From: Neoconidiobolus thromboides FSU 785
Lineage: Eukaryota > Entomophthoromycota > Entomophthoromycetes > Entomophthorales > Neoconidiobolaceae
Reading direction: 5' to 3'
Assembly (NCBI GenBank): GCA_025603075.1
Contig: MU626270.1
Coordinates: 124,001-188,000 of the forward strand
DNA length: 64,000 nucleotides
Of this stretch, positions 44,380 through 56,348 are shown piece after piece. Position numbers and translations under genes: made by a program. The notes under the pieces were generated by a model. It did not search any database, was not told the origin of the DNA, and saw only the letters and a program-made list of their open reading frames with translations. Position 1 is the first letter of the stretch, and each line of letters starts with the position of its first letter.

Positions 44380-46534
44380 ATGGAAAATAAAAAGCCAAAT
44401 TTAGCGGATGTATTTGATGAAGCAATGTTGGAAGTAGAAGAAGCATTATCGTTAAGTTATTTTAACTCAAAAAAGTTTCAACCTAAAATAGAAGTAGAGC
44501 GTTTCAAAGTAGTAGATGAGAATCACTCTCCTGAGCAAAAATTAAATAATTTACTGTCTTCGTTAAAGGATATCAATTCAGCTAGTGATAAATTGGAGCA
44601 TTCAAAGATGTTATTATTTCCAAGATCGGAAGCAAGTTTAAAAAAGATAGATAACGGACATACTAAGAGTAAAAAAATATCAGGAATCCCATTTATGAAC
44701 AGAATTTTAAATGATCTACACCTTCAAAAAAATAATTTGAAATTAGACTTATTAAGAGAGCATAGAAAATTATGGAATGAAATCAAACCTGATGATAAAG
44801 ATCATCTTAAGTTTAATGAATCCATTTTAACTTACCCATTAACCTCTAAACTGAGTGGACAGGAAGTTAATTATTCTTTATTTGATGCATTTAAGCAGGA
44901 GGATAATGGAAAAAGAGGTAGTTTATCAGAATACGCGTTGAGGGTAAGCTTAAGAGTAATTACAGTTTTAGTATGATATTTACGTGATATTCAATAGTTT
45001 TTCCCAAAAAGATATAAAGTTAAAAGCTTGGCTGATTTTAATGTACCAGTAATTACTAACAGGTAATAATTTACAGTTTAACATTTTAAAGCCACTTTAT
45101 TTATTTTTATCAATGGCAGTGATAATGCTAACATAAAGCCTATGAATAACAAACAACAGGGAAGGACGAGTAGCACACCAAAGGTAATTTTAATAACAAC
45201 TAAAAAGTTTATTATTAATTATTAAGATTTCTAAGAAATATGATTCTGATGAAGCAGAATCAGGAAGGAATGGTGCTACAGAGTTTAAAACCGCAAAACA
45301 GTTACTAGTAAGTTGATTTTACTTATTTAATGATCAGTGTATTTATTATTGCTAAGCAAATGAATTCCAAAAAGAAATCAACTTCAGATTTGAACTCTCG
45401 TTCAAATAATAGAAATCATGGCTACAACAACAACAAACCATTTGTAAATCCAGCAAAAAAGAGAGATACCGATGAAGAGGACGAATTTGAAGAGATTAGA
45501 AAAGAATATAGGTAAGCTTTACTTGAACTGTTATAAGAGTATATTTAACTATTTATAGTTCATACAATTTAGATTCGAGTAAAAAGAAAAAGAAGACAAT
45601 TAACTTAGATGACAAAGATGAAGAAGTTGATCCACGATTAAAAAATGTAGAGCCACAAATGGTTGAAAGGATTATGAATGAAATTATGAGCCATAACTTA
45701 AAGTTGGACTGGGACGATATTGCAGGATTGGATCATGCCAAAAATTTAATTAAAGAGATTGTTGTATGGCCAATGCTAAGACCAGATATATTTAAAGGAC
45801 TTTTGGGTCCACCCAAAGGCCTTTTACTATTCGGACCACCAGGCACAGGTAAAACGTTGATAGGTAAATGTATTGCTAGTCAAAGTAACGCAACCTTTTT
45901 TTCTATCTCTTCGTCATCGTTAACATCAAAATGGATTGGCGATGGAGAAAAGATGGTACGGGCACTATTTGCTGTAGCAAGATGCCATCAACCCTCAGTT
46001 ATATTTGTAGATGAAATTGATTCTTTATTGACACAAAGAACGGATGGTGAAGTAGAAGCAACAAGGCGTATCAAAACAGAATTTTTGGTTCAACTAGATG
46101 GTTGTGCCACTTCAGAAGATGATAGGGTATTGGTTATTGGAGCTACTAATCGACCACAAGAAATTGATGAAGCAGCACGACGAAGGTTTCGAAAACGAGT
46201 GTATATTCCATTGCCAGAACAAAACGGTAGAAGGAAAATTATAGAAAATTTATTGAAAAAGAATTTAGCCCATGGTCTTACGGATGAGGAAATTGATCAT
46301 GTAGCAAAACTTACACAGGGTTATTCTGGATCGGATATGGATGGCTTATGTCGTGAAGCTGCTCTTGGACCTATTCGTAGTATTGCTTGTATTGCTACTG
46401 CCAAGCTGGATGAAGTTCGACCAATGGAACTAAATGATTTTTTATTGGCTTTAAAGCAAGTAAGAGCTTCTGTAGATCCTAAAGAATTAGATTTTTATAT
46501 TGAGTGGAATGAAAAATTTGGCTCACTAAATTAA
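44380..46534 (+). CDS. FIGNL1: Fidgetin-like 1 AAA ATPase (FIGNL1)
   Basis: Six exons, roughly 620 residues. FIGNL1 is a nuclear AAA ATPase that dismantles RAD51 filaments and acts in recombination. The variable N-terminal half carries FKTAKQLL and a basic KR-rich region. The catalytic half starts with [20 protein letters not shown] and [20 protein letters not shown]. Walker A is GPPGTGKT, Walker B is [11 protein letters not shown], and the arginine region is [17 protein letters not shown]. The C-terminal helix ([14 protein letters not shown]) is the meiotic-clade Vps4-type end. The near identity of [15 protein letters not shown] and [10 protein letters not shown] to animal FIGNL1 separates it from spastin, katanin and Vps4. 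The start at 44380 ([16 protein letters not shown]) is the first ATG in frame. It converges on NSE4. Confidence 0.95.
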
Positions 46535-46650
46535 TAAGCTAAAATTGTGTCTCATTTTTTATCCAATTAAAGCTCATAATAAAAAAACAAGAATTTAATA
46601 AATATACTTTTATTTGCTCATTAATATCGTTTATCGTTTATCGCATCCTA

Positions 46651-47817
46651 TTATTCAACAATATAACTAGTTACCATTTCATTGCTATTATAGGCTTGCC
46701 TATCCGGTATAATTGATCTTTTAATATTAAAAAAAGCGATTAAGCCTTCCCAAGACTGATAATCCAATTCCATAATAATTTGCTTCTTTTTTAAACCATT
46801 TTGATAGTCATCTTTAGTAGGAGCAGATGCAGCAGATAGCATTAAAATATTTGTATCTTGGTTTAGTTCAAGTTTAGCTTTGCCTTCTTTAATCAAAAAG
46901 GATATATAAAATAAATTTTCTACAGATTGTCCAAAACTCATTGGATTAAGCGCAAACTCAAATAAAGATATTTCCCCATATTGCTGTAATAGTATATAAA
47001 TATCTTTTGCTTCATTCACAGTGGAGCTACCATTCTTGGCTAAATCTTTATGATCCACCTAATTAAAGAATTTAATACGATATATGACATAATTAACATA
47101 TAATACTTGTTCTGATTGAACTGCTGCTCTTTTGTTTAATCCCAACTCTTTTCTTCTACCCACTTTCCTCGTTACTCTTCTTGCTAAACCTAGCATTCCT
47201 AAACTAAACAATTAAAAATCTACTTTAGCCAATTCAAAAATTTTAATTACACATTGACACTTGGTGCTTTATCCCAATGATATTTAACTAAATTAGATAA
47301 GTGATAACTGGTTGGTATAGTCTCAATATCCATTTGTTTAACCAATGCGTCATTTTTCTCATATTTAAAATCTTTTAGTTTAGCAACAAATAGTTCTGGA
47401 TCTATACAGTTATCTTCTAATTTTATTCTCTTAGCTGCCTGTTGTCCAAGTTCGGAAGTCATCCTTAATAGTTTGCTATCCATACTGGCTTCAAATGGGT
47501 TTCTTACTGAAAAATGAATTCACGACTTATTTATTTATTTATTTATTATATATCTTCTTACCATGTTTAAATAACTTGTTCGCCAATTTTAAACTGTAAG
47601 ATAACAATCCATGATGTCCTTTCTCTGGTTCCGTTTTAGCAGCTAAAAAGTATCAATTTTGTAGTTAATGTTTTATTTATAGTTTACCTTCAATTTTTTC
47701 TGTTAAATCTCTGTATTCTTGATTTCTTGATTGGTATGCCTCTATACCATCACCGTTTGTCTCATTTATAACTCGTTCTCCTTCATTTCTATCCCTTTCT
47801 ACCATTTCTTGCATCAT
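46651..47817 (-). CDS. NSE4: SMC5/6 complex subunit Nse4
   Basis: About 310 residues in five or six exons. Nse4 is the kleisin of the SMC5/6 genome-stability complex. The N-terminal exon begins MMQEMVERDRNEGERV and later YRDLTEKIE. Next come LLSYSLKLANKLFKHV and a conserved segment RNPFEASMDSKLLRMTSELG. The C-terminal exon has the Nse4_C winged-helix-like domain: ISLFEFALNPMSFGQSVENL, FYISFLIKEGKAKLELNQD and QIIMELDYQSWEGLIAFFNI. The pattern F...P.SF.QTVENLF..SFL..DG is diagnostic. A small exon near 47100-47200 (LGLARRVTRKVGRRKELGLN) provides a basic linker. The start is the first of two consecutive ATGs at 47817. Confidence 0.9.
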
Positions 47818-48589
47818 TTGAATTTACTTTTTTGTCAAACGTAGATTAATTTTAATTTTATAGATCAAATAAATCAATTGTTTTTTTATAAACAAACATT
47901 AAGCTCAAAATTAGAATAACTTGTGTAACTAAAAGTTTATTGCTTTAAATTTGTAATTATTTTTTTCTAGTGTGAATTTAAATGGCCAAAGATTATTAGA
48001 TGCTTTTAGATACAATTTAAAAATTTTAATTACAGATTAAAAATAAAGACCATATAATTGCAAGCTGTTCTGATAAATTAAGGTATAAAGTATGGGAGTG
48101 TTTTTTATCAATTGCCCTTTTTTGCTACTTTTTTTAAATTTAAAATTAGCTAGCCAATTCAGTTGTAAGTTTGGATGTGTTGGCTAATGATGAATTTTAT
48201 AAACAGCTATTTTATTATTATGCCAATTTGTCACTTAATACTTAATTTTTAATTATAAAAGTTAGCCAAGACATAAGTTTAATAAATGTACTAGTTAGTT
48301 TCGAAATTTCAAAAAGTAGCAAAAATGGATATAATTGGTAAAAAATATTTTCATATTATTTTATTGTGCTAAGTTCAAGAAAAGCATATTCAAATATTTG
48401 ATGGCATCTCTTAAATATATAGATGTAATAATAAGGGAATTATTATAGTTAATGTATTAAGCTATATCAAAAAGTCTGCTTCCACAGACTTAAATACTAC
48501 CTTTGCTAACCTCAAACCCAGGGCGTTACTGTGATAAATACATTCAGCTTTGCTTTGACTTATAGAAAGATAGTTAATAAGGTTTAAAA
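47818..48589. other. Start of second accessory island
   Basis: No gene recognised. A TATGGGAGTGTTTTTT sequence near 48092 looks like one end of a degraded family A element, and 48147 repeats TTAGCTAGCCAATT seen near 10621. Confidence 0.4.
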
Positions 48590-48694
48590 TATGGAGGTAT
48601 TTTTTTTAGCTTCATCACTTTTTCTATCTTTTAAGTGCTATTTGAGTGGAAAATTTGTTAGTAAAACTCTCAAACACAAAAATACAGCCCCATA
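48590..48694 (-). mobile_element. Family A MITE-like element, copy 5 (tandem, first)
   Basis: 105 bp, reversed orientation, starting TATGGAGGTA and ending CAGCCCCATA. It shares its terminal TA with copy 6. Confidence 0.75.
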
Positions 48695-48798
48695 TGGTGA
48701 TATTTTTTTGATTTCATAATTTTTTCCATTTTTTAAGCGCTATTTAAGCGAAAAAATTGCTAGTAAAATTATTAAGCAAAAAATATATCCTCAAATAT
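48693..48798 (-). mobile_element. Family A MITE-like element, copy 6 (tandem, second)
   Basis: About 106 bp, reversed orientation, with degenerate ends (TATGGTGATA and TATATCCTCAAATA). The interior TTTTTCCATTTTTTAAGCGC is conserved. Confidence 0.7.
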
Positions 48799-49019
48799 TA
48801 ACAAAACAAACAAAATAAACACAAAGTTGATTTATAATAATTAGGGTGCATAATAAAAGCATAAAAGTTTATTAGACATAAGATAATAATGTCAAAAGAT
48901 CATAGATCGAAATTTGGAGTAGTTCTGACTAATATAATATATTAGATATAATATAGAAAGGCCAACATAGAACATTAGGCAACAATGTCTAAATCTAGCT
49001 AATAATAGGCTTATTCTAC

Positions 49020-49975
49020 TCTTACCCAGTTTAGTATGGAGATCTGCTCCATTTCTTTACAAGCTTTACCATTCAAATTTTCAATAGGAGCAACAAATAA
49101 TAAAGGAATAATAAGTTTAAATTCGATAGCACTATTTAGAATCGCTAATTTAAATCTCTTAATATTTAAGGCTTCAAGGTTTGGGAAAAGGAATAAGAAG
49201 CAATAAACTTTTTCAAGTGTAAGTTTAGAGCAATTAATAATAATATGCTTGGTAAATCTACACTTAATTGGATTGTAGTTTTTTTATAAAGTTCATTCTT
49301 ATCTAACTGACGTTTACCAAACATTTTTCGAATAGTAAAATTTAAATAATTAAAGTGAATAGTCTGAATAGTTGAATATTTGACGATAGAGGAATTGCTC
49401 TTAATGTGTCTTTTAGTAGGTTAATCAATTGGACTTTTTTTAAACTCAATAATTCTAGAATACCATGGTTAAATATATTATTCAAGCAAAAGCGTCCTAA
49501 AGCACCAATGTTATTATTTTCAAGAAACTCTACACTCTCATCATTGTTAAAATAAGGGCTTTTGGAGGTTATTAACTGTATGTTCTTTAATCATGTCAAA
49601 TCACAAAAGCATGAAAGATCAAAATTAAAACTTACACTGATTTTTAATTCTAACTGAGCCAAAACTTATACCAGGGTTGATTTCATTATAAACGCCAATA
49701 TATCCATCAGATCTTAGGCGCAACATTTTTAATTTGTTGAACTCTGTTTGTAATATTTCCAATCCTCAAATGTCTAAATAAGCACTGTTGTATATTTTTA
49801 AGGACCTTAAAACGCTTGGAGTAAAATACTTGATAACATATTCAATGTTATTGATAGACCGATAAAACCTAGCTACTCCGATTTGACTTAAATGATACCT
49901 AAATAGTTCTAATAATTTCTTAGTGCTATAAAAATCTATTATTTTCTTCTTATGAAAATTATATATCATCCTTAC
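49020..49975 (-). pseudogene. Decayed LRR/RNI-like protein gene
   Basis: The first ~67 codons from 49969 are open (including LLELFRYHLSQIGVARFYRS and IKYFTPSVLRSLKIYNSAYL). A stop follows, then leucine-rich pieces continue in shifting frames: LEILQTEFNKLKMLRLRSDG, FLENNNIGALGRFCLNNIF, LELLSLKKVQLINLLKDTL and SKLTLEKVYCFLFLFPNLE. The spacing of Leu and L..L.L patterns is that of leucine-rich, F-box/RNI-like proteins. Several stops and frameshifts across ~900 bp make it a pseudogene. It shares a motif with the fragment at 19.6 kb. Confidence 0.6.
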
Positions 49976-50067
49976 TATTTACATTCAAATGCTTCATTAG
50001 CAATGTGTTATTTTCAATATATTTCTCTTGAAACCCTTAATATTCTTTGAATTTATCATAGACTGAA

Positions 50068-50172
50068 TATGGGGATGTATTTTTGTATTTAAGAATTTTA
50101 CTAACAATTTTTCCGCTCAAATAGCGCTTAAAAGATGGAAAAAGTAATCAAGCTGAAAAAAACATCCCCATA
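50068..50172 (+). mobile_element. Family A MITE-like element, copy 7
   Basis: 105 bp, forward orientation, the cleanest copy: TATGGGGATGT at the left and ACATCCCCATA at the right, with the AGCGCT core. A 63-codon plus-strand frame starting inside it (50135-50326) is not a gene. Confidence 0.85.
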
Positions 50173-50412
50173 TGTTAGATTGTGTTCTATGACTTTGCTT
50201 ACAAATGTAAATAACCTTTTACTTAAAAAACAGAAATTAAATAAGTACAGTGAATATATTAATTTAAAAATGGTTTCAAAAAGGAGATTGAGTAGTAGCT
50301 CAAGTTTTAATGTCGCTTCTAAATAAAATATTGATGAATTTAGTTACTTTTTATAATTGTTGAATTTCTTATCTAGCTTAGTAAATTGAATATATCAATT
50401 TTAATCTTGATA

Positions 50413-50514
50413 CATTAGAATGTTTTTTTTGATTTCATCACTTTTACATTTTTAAGCGCTATTTGAGTGGAAAGATTGTTAGTAAAATTCTTAAACAAAA
50501 AATACATCCCCATA
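50413..50514 (-). mobile_element. Family A MITE-like element, copy 8
   Basis: About 102 bp, reversed. The left end is mutated (CATTAGAATG) while the right end ACATCCCCATA is intact. Confidence 0.75.
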
Positions 50515-50700
50515 TAGTAGCTGTAACTTTAATATAAAACTGTTTAAATTTAGTTACAATAATATTAATATGATGTCACACATTGAATAGTATTTATTTA
50601 GTTAATAAATTATCCTTATATTATTATCAATAGCAATTTAAAAACGGATTTTTGAAAGACAAGATTGATCCTATTTTGTATTATTAATATAATATTATTA

Positions 50701-50804
50701 TATGGGGATGTATTTTTGTATTTAAGAATTTTTCTAACAATCTTTCCACTCAAATAACGGTTAAAAAATGGAAAGAGTTATGAAATCAAAAAAACATCCC
50801 CATA
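50701..50804 (+). mobile_element. Family A MITE-like element, copy 9
   Basis: 104 bp, forward, with intact ends TATGGGGATG and CATCCCCATA. The core is altered to AATAACGG. Confidence 0.85.
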
Positions 50805-51040
50805 TTTTAAATTAAGCTTATTTGATTAACCTTAGTATTATCAGTTCAATAATTCATAATAGTTTTAAAAATGTACCTGTAAAGCATACATTTGATTGTA
50901 GCTTACACCTAATAACTTTTGTAAAAATCATGATAATAATAAAATGCTGAGTATTCAGATTACTGTTGTTATAAAATAAACTTTAGTAGTATAATTAATT
51001 AGTTTAGTTTAGTTTTCCTAAAACACTTCCTCAATGTTGA

Positions 51041-51142
51041 TTGAGAATGTTTTTTTAATTTTATCACTTTTCCATTTTTAAGCATTATCTATTTGAGCCG
51101 AAAAACTGTTAGTAAAATTCTTAAAAAAAAATCTCCAAATAC
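51041..51142 (-). mobile_element. Family A MITE-like element, copy 10 (degenerate)
   Basis: Reversed orientation. The interior (TTTTATCACTTTTCCATTTT, then GTTAGTAAAATTCTTAAA) is recognisable but both ends are eroded and a small insertion disrupts the core. Confidence 0.55.
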
Positions 51143-51908
51143 AATATTTATTCATTTATTAAAACATGAGTGTGTTAGACTAAAAATTACTCTTTCTAAA
51201 ATTTTAAGATGCCTAAAAAGTGGATAAAATAATGGAAAATATCCCTTTCTATGTCATGCTTATGGTATAAACCTTCATTATATTTTAGAAAGATCTATAG
51301 ATTAGCACCATTATGAGTTGTTTGAATAAAAGCTAGATAGCAAATTATTATACATTTTGATTTAATTAAAATTCCAAAGTTTTAAATACTATTACTAACG
51401 ATAGCAATAAAGAATTAATTTTTAAATGATACTTATTAATTAGAAAGAATAGTAGTATCAACTTTATTTCCAAAGCAATCAAGAGGGAAAAGAGAACAAA
51501 ATTTAAAACATAATATTTGACTATAATAGAATTGTATAATCTTTATTATAAAATTAAAATTGACCATTTTTAACAAGAAAATTTTCAACGCTTTAATTAA
51601 CCATTTTTGTATAAATTAATTTTGATATGAAATAACCGGAAGTTAGATATTGCAATAAAGTCAATATTCGTAAATAGAGCTAAATATAAATGATAATATA
51701 ATGATGTCTAATAACGTAATAAACTAAAGGGTATTACTAAATAATGAAATAAGGACTGTTTGAAATTAACGGTAAGTTATACTCCACAATCCAAAATAAG
51801 TTGAAACAATAATCAATAGTTGACACTGGAAGATATTATTGAGTTAAAGCTATGATAAAAGGGCACAACGCTGTTTTATTGATGTAATGGAGAATTGCAA
51901 ACATTAAG
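51143..51908. other. Intergenic, no gene seen
   Basis: AT-rich spacer before the secreted protein gene. Confidence 0.5.
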
Positions 51909-51916
51909 TATAAAAG
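51909..51916 (+). promoter_or_regulatory. TATA box of the 84-residue secreted protein gene
   Basis: TATAAAAG lies 77-84 bp upstream of the ATG at 51993. Confidence 0.5.
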
Positions 51917-51992
51917 AGAAATATAATGAACATTCTAAAGTATCAAACAAATATTACTACTTATTAATCACAATCTATTAAACCAATTAATA

Positions 51993-52247
51993 ATGAATAT
52001 TAAATTACTTACTCTCTTTATTGGTACTATCTTTGCTGCACCAGCTATTATGCAAGATGGTGATGCTTTGGGTGTTACTAAAGCTCTTGATACTGTAACT
52101 AAAGGGCTTGGAAAACATAAGGATACAACTCCAGCACCTCCTGTAGTTAATCCTCCTGCAGCTAATCCTCCTGTAGTTACTCCTCCTGCAACTACTCCTC
52201 CTACAGTTGCTCCCCCTGCAGCTGCTCCTCCTGCCGTTAAGCCTTAA
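51993..52247 (+). CDS. Secreted Pro/Ala/Thr-rich protein, 84 residues
   Basis: Single-exon. The signal peptide MNIKLLTLFIGTIFAAPA is followed by a short acidic stretch (QDGDALG) and a conserved block VTKALDTVTKGLGKHKD. The last ~40 residues are tandem five-residue units of the form (A/V/T)xPP(A/V/T), rich in Pro, Ala, Val and Thr, a potential O-glycosylation platform. No cysteine. This is the intact member of the family whose decayed copies lie at 13699 and 16767, and its signal peptide also matches the gene at 17164. It is likely exported; function unknown. The TATA box and the lack of introns support the start. Confidence 0.75.
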   Translation: MNIKLLTLFIGTIFAAPAIMQDGDALGVTKALDTVTKGLGKHKDTTPAPPVVNPPAANPPVVTPPATTPPTVAPPAAAPPAVKP

Positions 52248-53491
52248 AGGAATAGATTCTTTGCTACTACTCACATACTATTACCTTATAATAAACATTT
52301 GAATATATATTATTATATGTTATTGATAATAATTTAATCTTAATACTTTATTTATGAGCGATATAAAAGATATACATTAAATATGCTTTTCAAAGTTTAA
52401 TAGAAGTTAAAAGGTCATCCATCTACTTAACTAATGCTAAAACAAAATTAAGTATTAGAAAACAGGATGAGTAACGATGGCTGATGACTCATCTAGCTGA
52501 GATTCGTCAGCCATTGAGACAGCAAAAGGTTGCTCCATTTTGAATTTTGGATTGAGGGCCTATGTTATATGATTCCTCTAATTAGGGCACTAACAGCTTT
52601 AGCTATATAATCTAAATTATTCCCACTGTTAAGAATACCAGGACCATTAGAAATAATGATAATAAAGATACCAACTGACCCCGGCGCTCATCATTGATAG
52701 TTTAATAAACAATAGTTGATAACCAATATCAATTTATTTAAAACACGATCATGTTTTTTATTTGCGTTTCTTTAAAGACTATTTTTTTTCAAAAGTTAAG
52801 TTTCAATAAGCAAATAATTGATGAAGCAAGAGGGCTCTTATATAACAGTCAAATTTGAATTCCTGAAGATAAATCAACAGTAAAAAATAAGGGTAAATTT
52901 TTATAAACTTCATTTTATTTTAATATTAAATTGTTCAAACATTACAGTTCTTTTAGTAAAAATTATTCCTCAATTTTAAGCATTGAAGTTTTTGAACAGT
53001 ATTTATATCTACAATAATACTTTAAATGTTTTTTCTTTTTAATAATTAGTTTACTTCTTAATTATGGAAGTTGAAAAAATGTCAGCTAATTTCTTTGTAA
53101 AAATTAAAATTAAAATTATGTTGATTTATTATATCTAAAAATACAATATAGAGTTTTTATTTTATAAATTTAAATAAAGGCTCATGATGAGATTATTTAT
53201 TCATTCCTTTTGTTTAATATTGTAATTCTAATGGTTATACAATTCGAAAAAAATAAAAAGCTAATTCAACCAATCAGATTTTTAGAATAGATCACGTAAG
53301 TCTTAGTTAATTCAAAGCAGGTTGTAGTCATATTGATTCTATTTGATAAGATAATAAAAATGATTGGAAATCAGCAACGTCATGTAAACAAAATGGACCC
53401 ATAATAGTAAGCTTAGGATTATTAGGAAAAGTATATAAATTGAAATAATCATGGATAAAGTTATCTTTTTACGAACATAAAGGAAAACAAA
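52248..53491. other. Gene-poor spacer
   Basis: No gene called. It contains overlapping hairpins with a TGACTCAT site at 52466-52514. A TATATAAA sequence near 53431 lies about 55 bp upstream of the SET-type gene. Confidence 0.5.
52466..52514. repeat. Overlapping hairpins with a TGACTCAT site
   Basis: GATGAGT (52466-52472) pairs with ACTCATC (52487-52493), and ATGGCTGA (52477-52484) pairs with TCAGCCAT (52507-52514). The stems interleave. TGACTCAT (52485-52492) matches the bZIP/Gcn4-type site. Function is not known. Confidence 0.4.
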
Positions 53492-54446
53492 ATGAGTAAC
53501 GGAGCCAGCCATAATATAACCCCAGAATTAGAAGCCCAAATCGATAGTCTCTATGAAAAAGTTTCTCAACTTGAGCACGAAAAAGAACACGAAGTAGAAA
53601 TCCTTAAGGCTAAATATTTTGTTAAAAAAGAACCTCACTTTAAGGCTCTTGATAAAATTTTCCAAAAAATTGACAACTTTTGGGGTAATGCCATAAGAAA
53701 CTCTGGTATCTTTGGTAAATGTTTTTTATTTTTACCTATTTTAGTTTTAACCTTATCCAATAGACGATGTCAATACACCTGAGGTATCTAGTGTAACTTA
53801 ATTTTTTTATTTTCTTGTTTTTTTTATTCATTTTTACTTTATTTAGATTTTAGACAGTATTAAAAACATTACTGTTGATTATAGAGAAGGAAACCTTACT
53901 AATGGAGCTTTAGTTTTTGTATGTTTTTAAATTTATACCATTAAAAATAACTAATGTGGTAAAATTAGGAATTTAATGACAACGACTATATTAGTAATAA
54001 GAAATATACTCGTGATTTAACAATCTTAGAAGTTAAGAATGAAGAAAATGACCATGCTCACCCACAATTAGTTCCTAAAAGCGATAAGCTTGAATGGAAA
54101 GCAGGAAAAGTAAATTTCTTACACTAGCTTTAATTCTTCCATTGATTTATACTATATTAGGAAATTAAAGTCACAGAGCAAGATGAAGATTCAGAAGGTA
54201 TAACCTTCATTGAATGGTTAACTGCTAAAGAAGCCCTTGGTGCTGATACATTTTTCATTGAAGAACTTTATCCAACTGCTTTAGAGTAATCTTTATATTT
54301 ACTGTTAATAGAAATAAGTACTAATAGTTAGCTTCTATATTGGTAACGAAGGAGCGGAAGACTTTAGTGATGATGAAGAAGTTGAGGATGACGATGAAGA
54401 AGATGATGAAGAAGTTCAGCAAGCTTCCAAGAAAGCTAGAAATTAA
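53492..54446 (+). CDS. NAP-family histone chaperone of the SET/Vps75 type
   Basis: About 225 residues over six exons; the first (53492-53714) joins a short exon reading DDVNTPE. NAP/SET proteins bind H3-H4 and H2A-H2B in chromatin assembly. A long N-terminal dimerisation helix is visible (LEAQIDSLYEKVSQLEHEKE), followed by FVKKEPHFKALDKIFQKIDN and FWGNAIRNSGIF. The core has KYTRDLTILEVKNEE, LEWKAGKEIKVTE and SEGITFIEWLTAKE, then FFIEELYPTALE. The tail is strongly acidic (DDEEVEDDDEEDDEEV) and ends with a basic KKARN. The short size and the FW/IP-type core favour SET over the longer NAP1. Confidence 0.9.
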
Positions 54447-54767
54447 AATCTTTGACTAACTTTAAAAGATATCTATGGTTTCCTTGTCACAAAGAATATA
54501 AATAAATCATCTTCTCACTAATTAGTTTTTATCTTCGTATAGTAATCAATTTTTATTTACAATACTTATGTTTCAAACTGGATATTACAATAGTCCTTTT
54601 GGAAATGATGTTAATATTTTAAAATTAAAAGCTAATTTGATATAAAATTTAATTATCGTGTTAATTATTAGCTAATAAATTATTTAATTTAACCTAAATT
54701 TATTAATAGAATTTAAAAGATTCAAAATAAACTAAAAATCGTAAACGTCATCATTTCTCTTTTATAA
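54447..54767. other. Intergenic, no gene seen
   Basis: AT-rich spacer between tandem plus-strand genes, likely the DDI1 promoter. Confidence 0.5.
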
Positions 54768-56348
54768 ATGAAGCTAACAATATCAGTAGGGGAAGAATTA
54801 CATAATTTAGAAGTCCATGGTTCTATGGATATACAATCCTTTAAAGCGTTATTAGGAGCAGAATTAGATCAACCAGAAGAAAGAATATTAATACTTTATA
54901 ATAATAAAGAGCTTGCTGAGCCAACCAAAAGTTTAGATGATTATGGAGTACAGGAGAACGATATTCTAGTAGCCAATATATTATCTTTAGAAGCTAACCC
55001 ACAAACCCAACTACCTCAATCTTCATTTAATAATTCAACCTCTTTTGGTACTAACCCTGAAGCATTAAGACAGAAGATTCTTACTATACCTCAGTTAAAA
55101 AGAAGATTAGAAGAGGTTATATTAATTTTGTAAATATGAATTAATTATTTAAGTTTCTAGACCTCTCCAGAGTTGGCTGAAGCTGCCGTTAATGACCCAG
55201 CAAAATTCGCTAGACTTTTTATAGAGTTTGAACGAAAGCAAAGGGAAATGGAATTTGAAAGAGAAAAAGAAATGGTAAAAAGAAATAGATAGATTCAAGT
55301 ATTGAATAAACAAATAATATTATATTAGGCTCTACTAGAAGCAGATCCATTTAATATAGAAGCTCAAAAAAAGATCGAAGAAATAATCCGCAATCAAAAT
55401 GTAATGGAAAATATGAAGGAGGCTATGGAACATAACCCAGAATCTTTTGGTCAAGTAAATAATAATTTTTCAAATTTCACCTTTTATTTATTATGAAAGG
55501 TTCATATGTTGTATATCGATATAGAAGTGAACGGCGTCCGTGTTAAAGCATTTGTTGATTCTGGCGCTCAATCAACTATTAGTAAATATTAATATTAAAA
55601 AATCCACTCCTTAACAATTTTTCTAGTTAGCCCTAGCTGTGCTGAAAAATGCGGGTAAGTCGGAACATAAACCCATTATGCTATTACTAATTATTATGTA
55701 GTTTGATGAGACTCTTGGACACTAGGTTTCAAGGTATAGCAAGAGGAGTTGGTACTGCAAAGATTTTAGGCAGGGTACATAATGCTCCAATTAAGATAGG
55801 AGCAAACTTCTACCCTTGTTCATTTATGGTTCTTGAGGTATAGTATACAACAATAATGATAATAGTTTTATTAAAAGTAATAGGGTAAAGATGTTGACTT
55901 ATTGTTCGGGTTAGATATGCTTAAAAGATATCAGGTATATAATAGTAAAAATAGCTTTGGTATTAAACTGATTGAATATTACATAGGCCTGTATTGATCT
56001 TAAGCTTAATGCGTTAGTCATTAATGACGAAAAAATACCATTTTTGCCAGAACATCAGATTCCGAAATCAAATTTCCAAGGTGATCCAAATGAGCAAAAC
56101 TCTGTTTCAAGTTCAACTCCAAGTAACCAAGCTATGAGTTCTTCAAATACCTTATCACAAGGAAGTGAGTATTTTTAGGTCCAAATAATAAGTTAGATTA
56201 ATGTTTTTTATTAGCAAACTCTCAGGTTTCAGAAAAAGCCATTAAAGATTTAATGGAATTGGGTGGTATCACAAGAGAATACGCCGTTGCCTTACTTACA
56301 CAAACAAACGGAGATGCTGATTTGGCTGCAAACATACTTCTTGGTTAA
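54768..56348 (+). CDS. DDI1: DNA-damage-inducible protein 1 (DDI1), ubiquitin shuttle with aspartyl protease
   Basis: About 380 residues over roughly ten exons. DDI1 carries ubiquitylated clients to the proteasome and has a retroviral-like protease fold. An N-terminal ubiquitin-like domain ([37 protein letters not shown]) is followed by the helical domain ([37 protein letters not shown]). The protease core begins [20 protein letters not shown] with catalytic DSGAQSTI, then [20 protein letters not shown] and [15 protein letters not shown]-terminal UBA domain ([20 protein letters not shown], ending [11 protein letters not shown]) is present, so all four domains are intact. Confidence 0.95.

Noticed and set aside
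48090-48200. TATGGGAGTGTTTTTT start followed by an imperfect inverted repeat
   Set aside because: One end resembles family A, but the interior and opposite end are not recognisable, so it is noted only within the spacer and not counted as a copy.
50135-50326. 63-codon plus-strand frame
   Set aside because: It begins inside family A copy 7 and has no recognisable protein features.
52560-52700. Minus-strand fragment reading IISNGPGILNSGNN
   Set aside because: SNGPG recalls glutamine amidotransferase domains, but the following sequence does not fit the family and stops soon occur.
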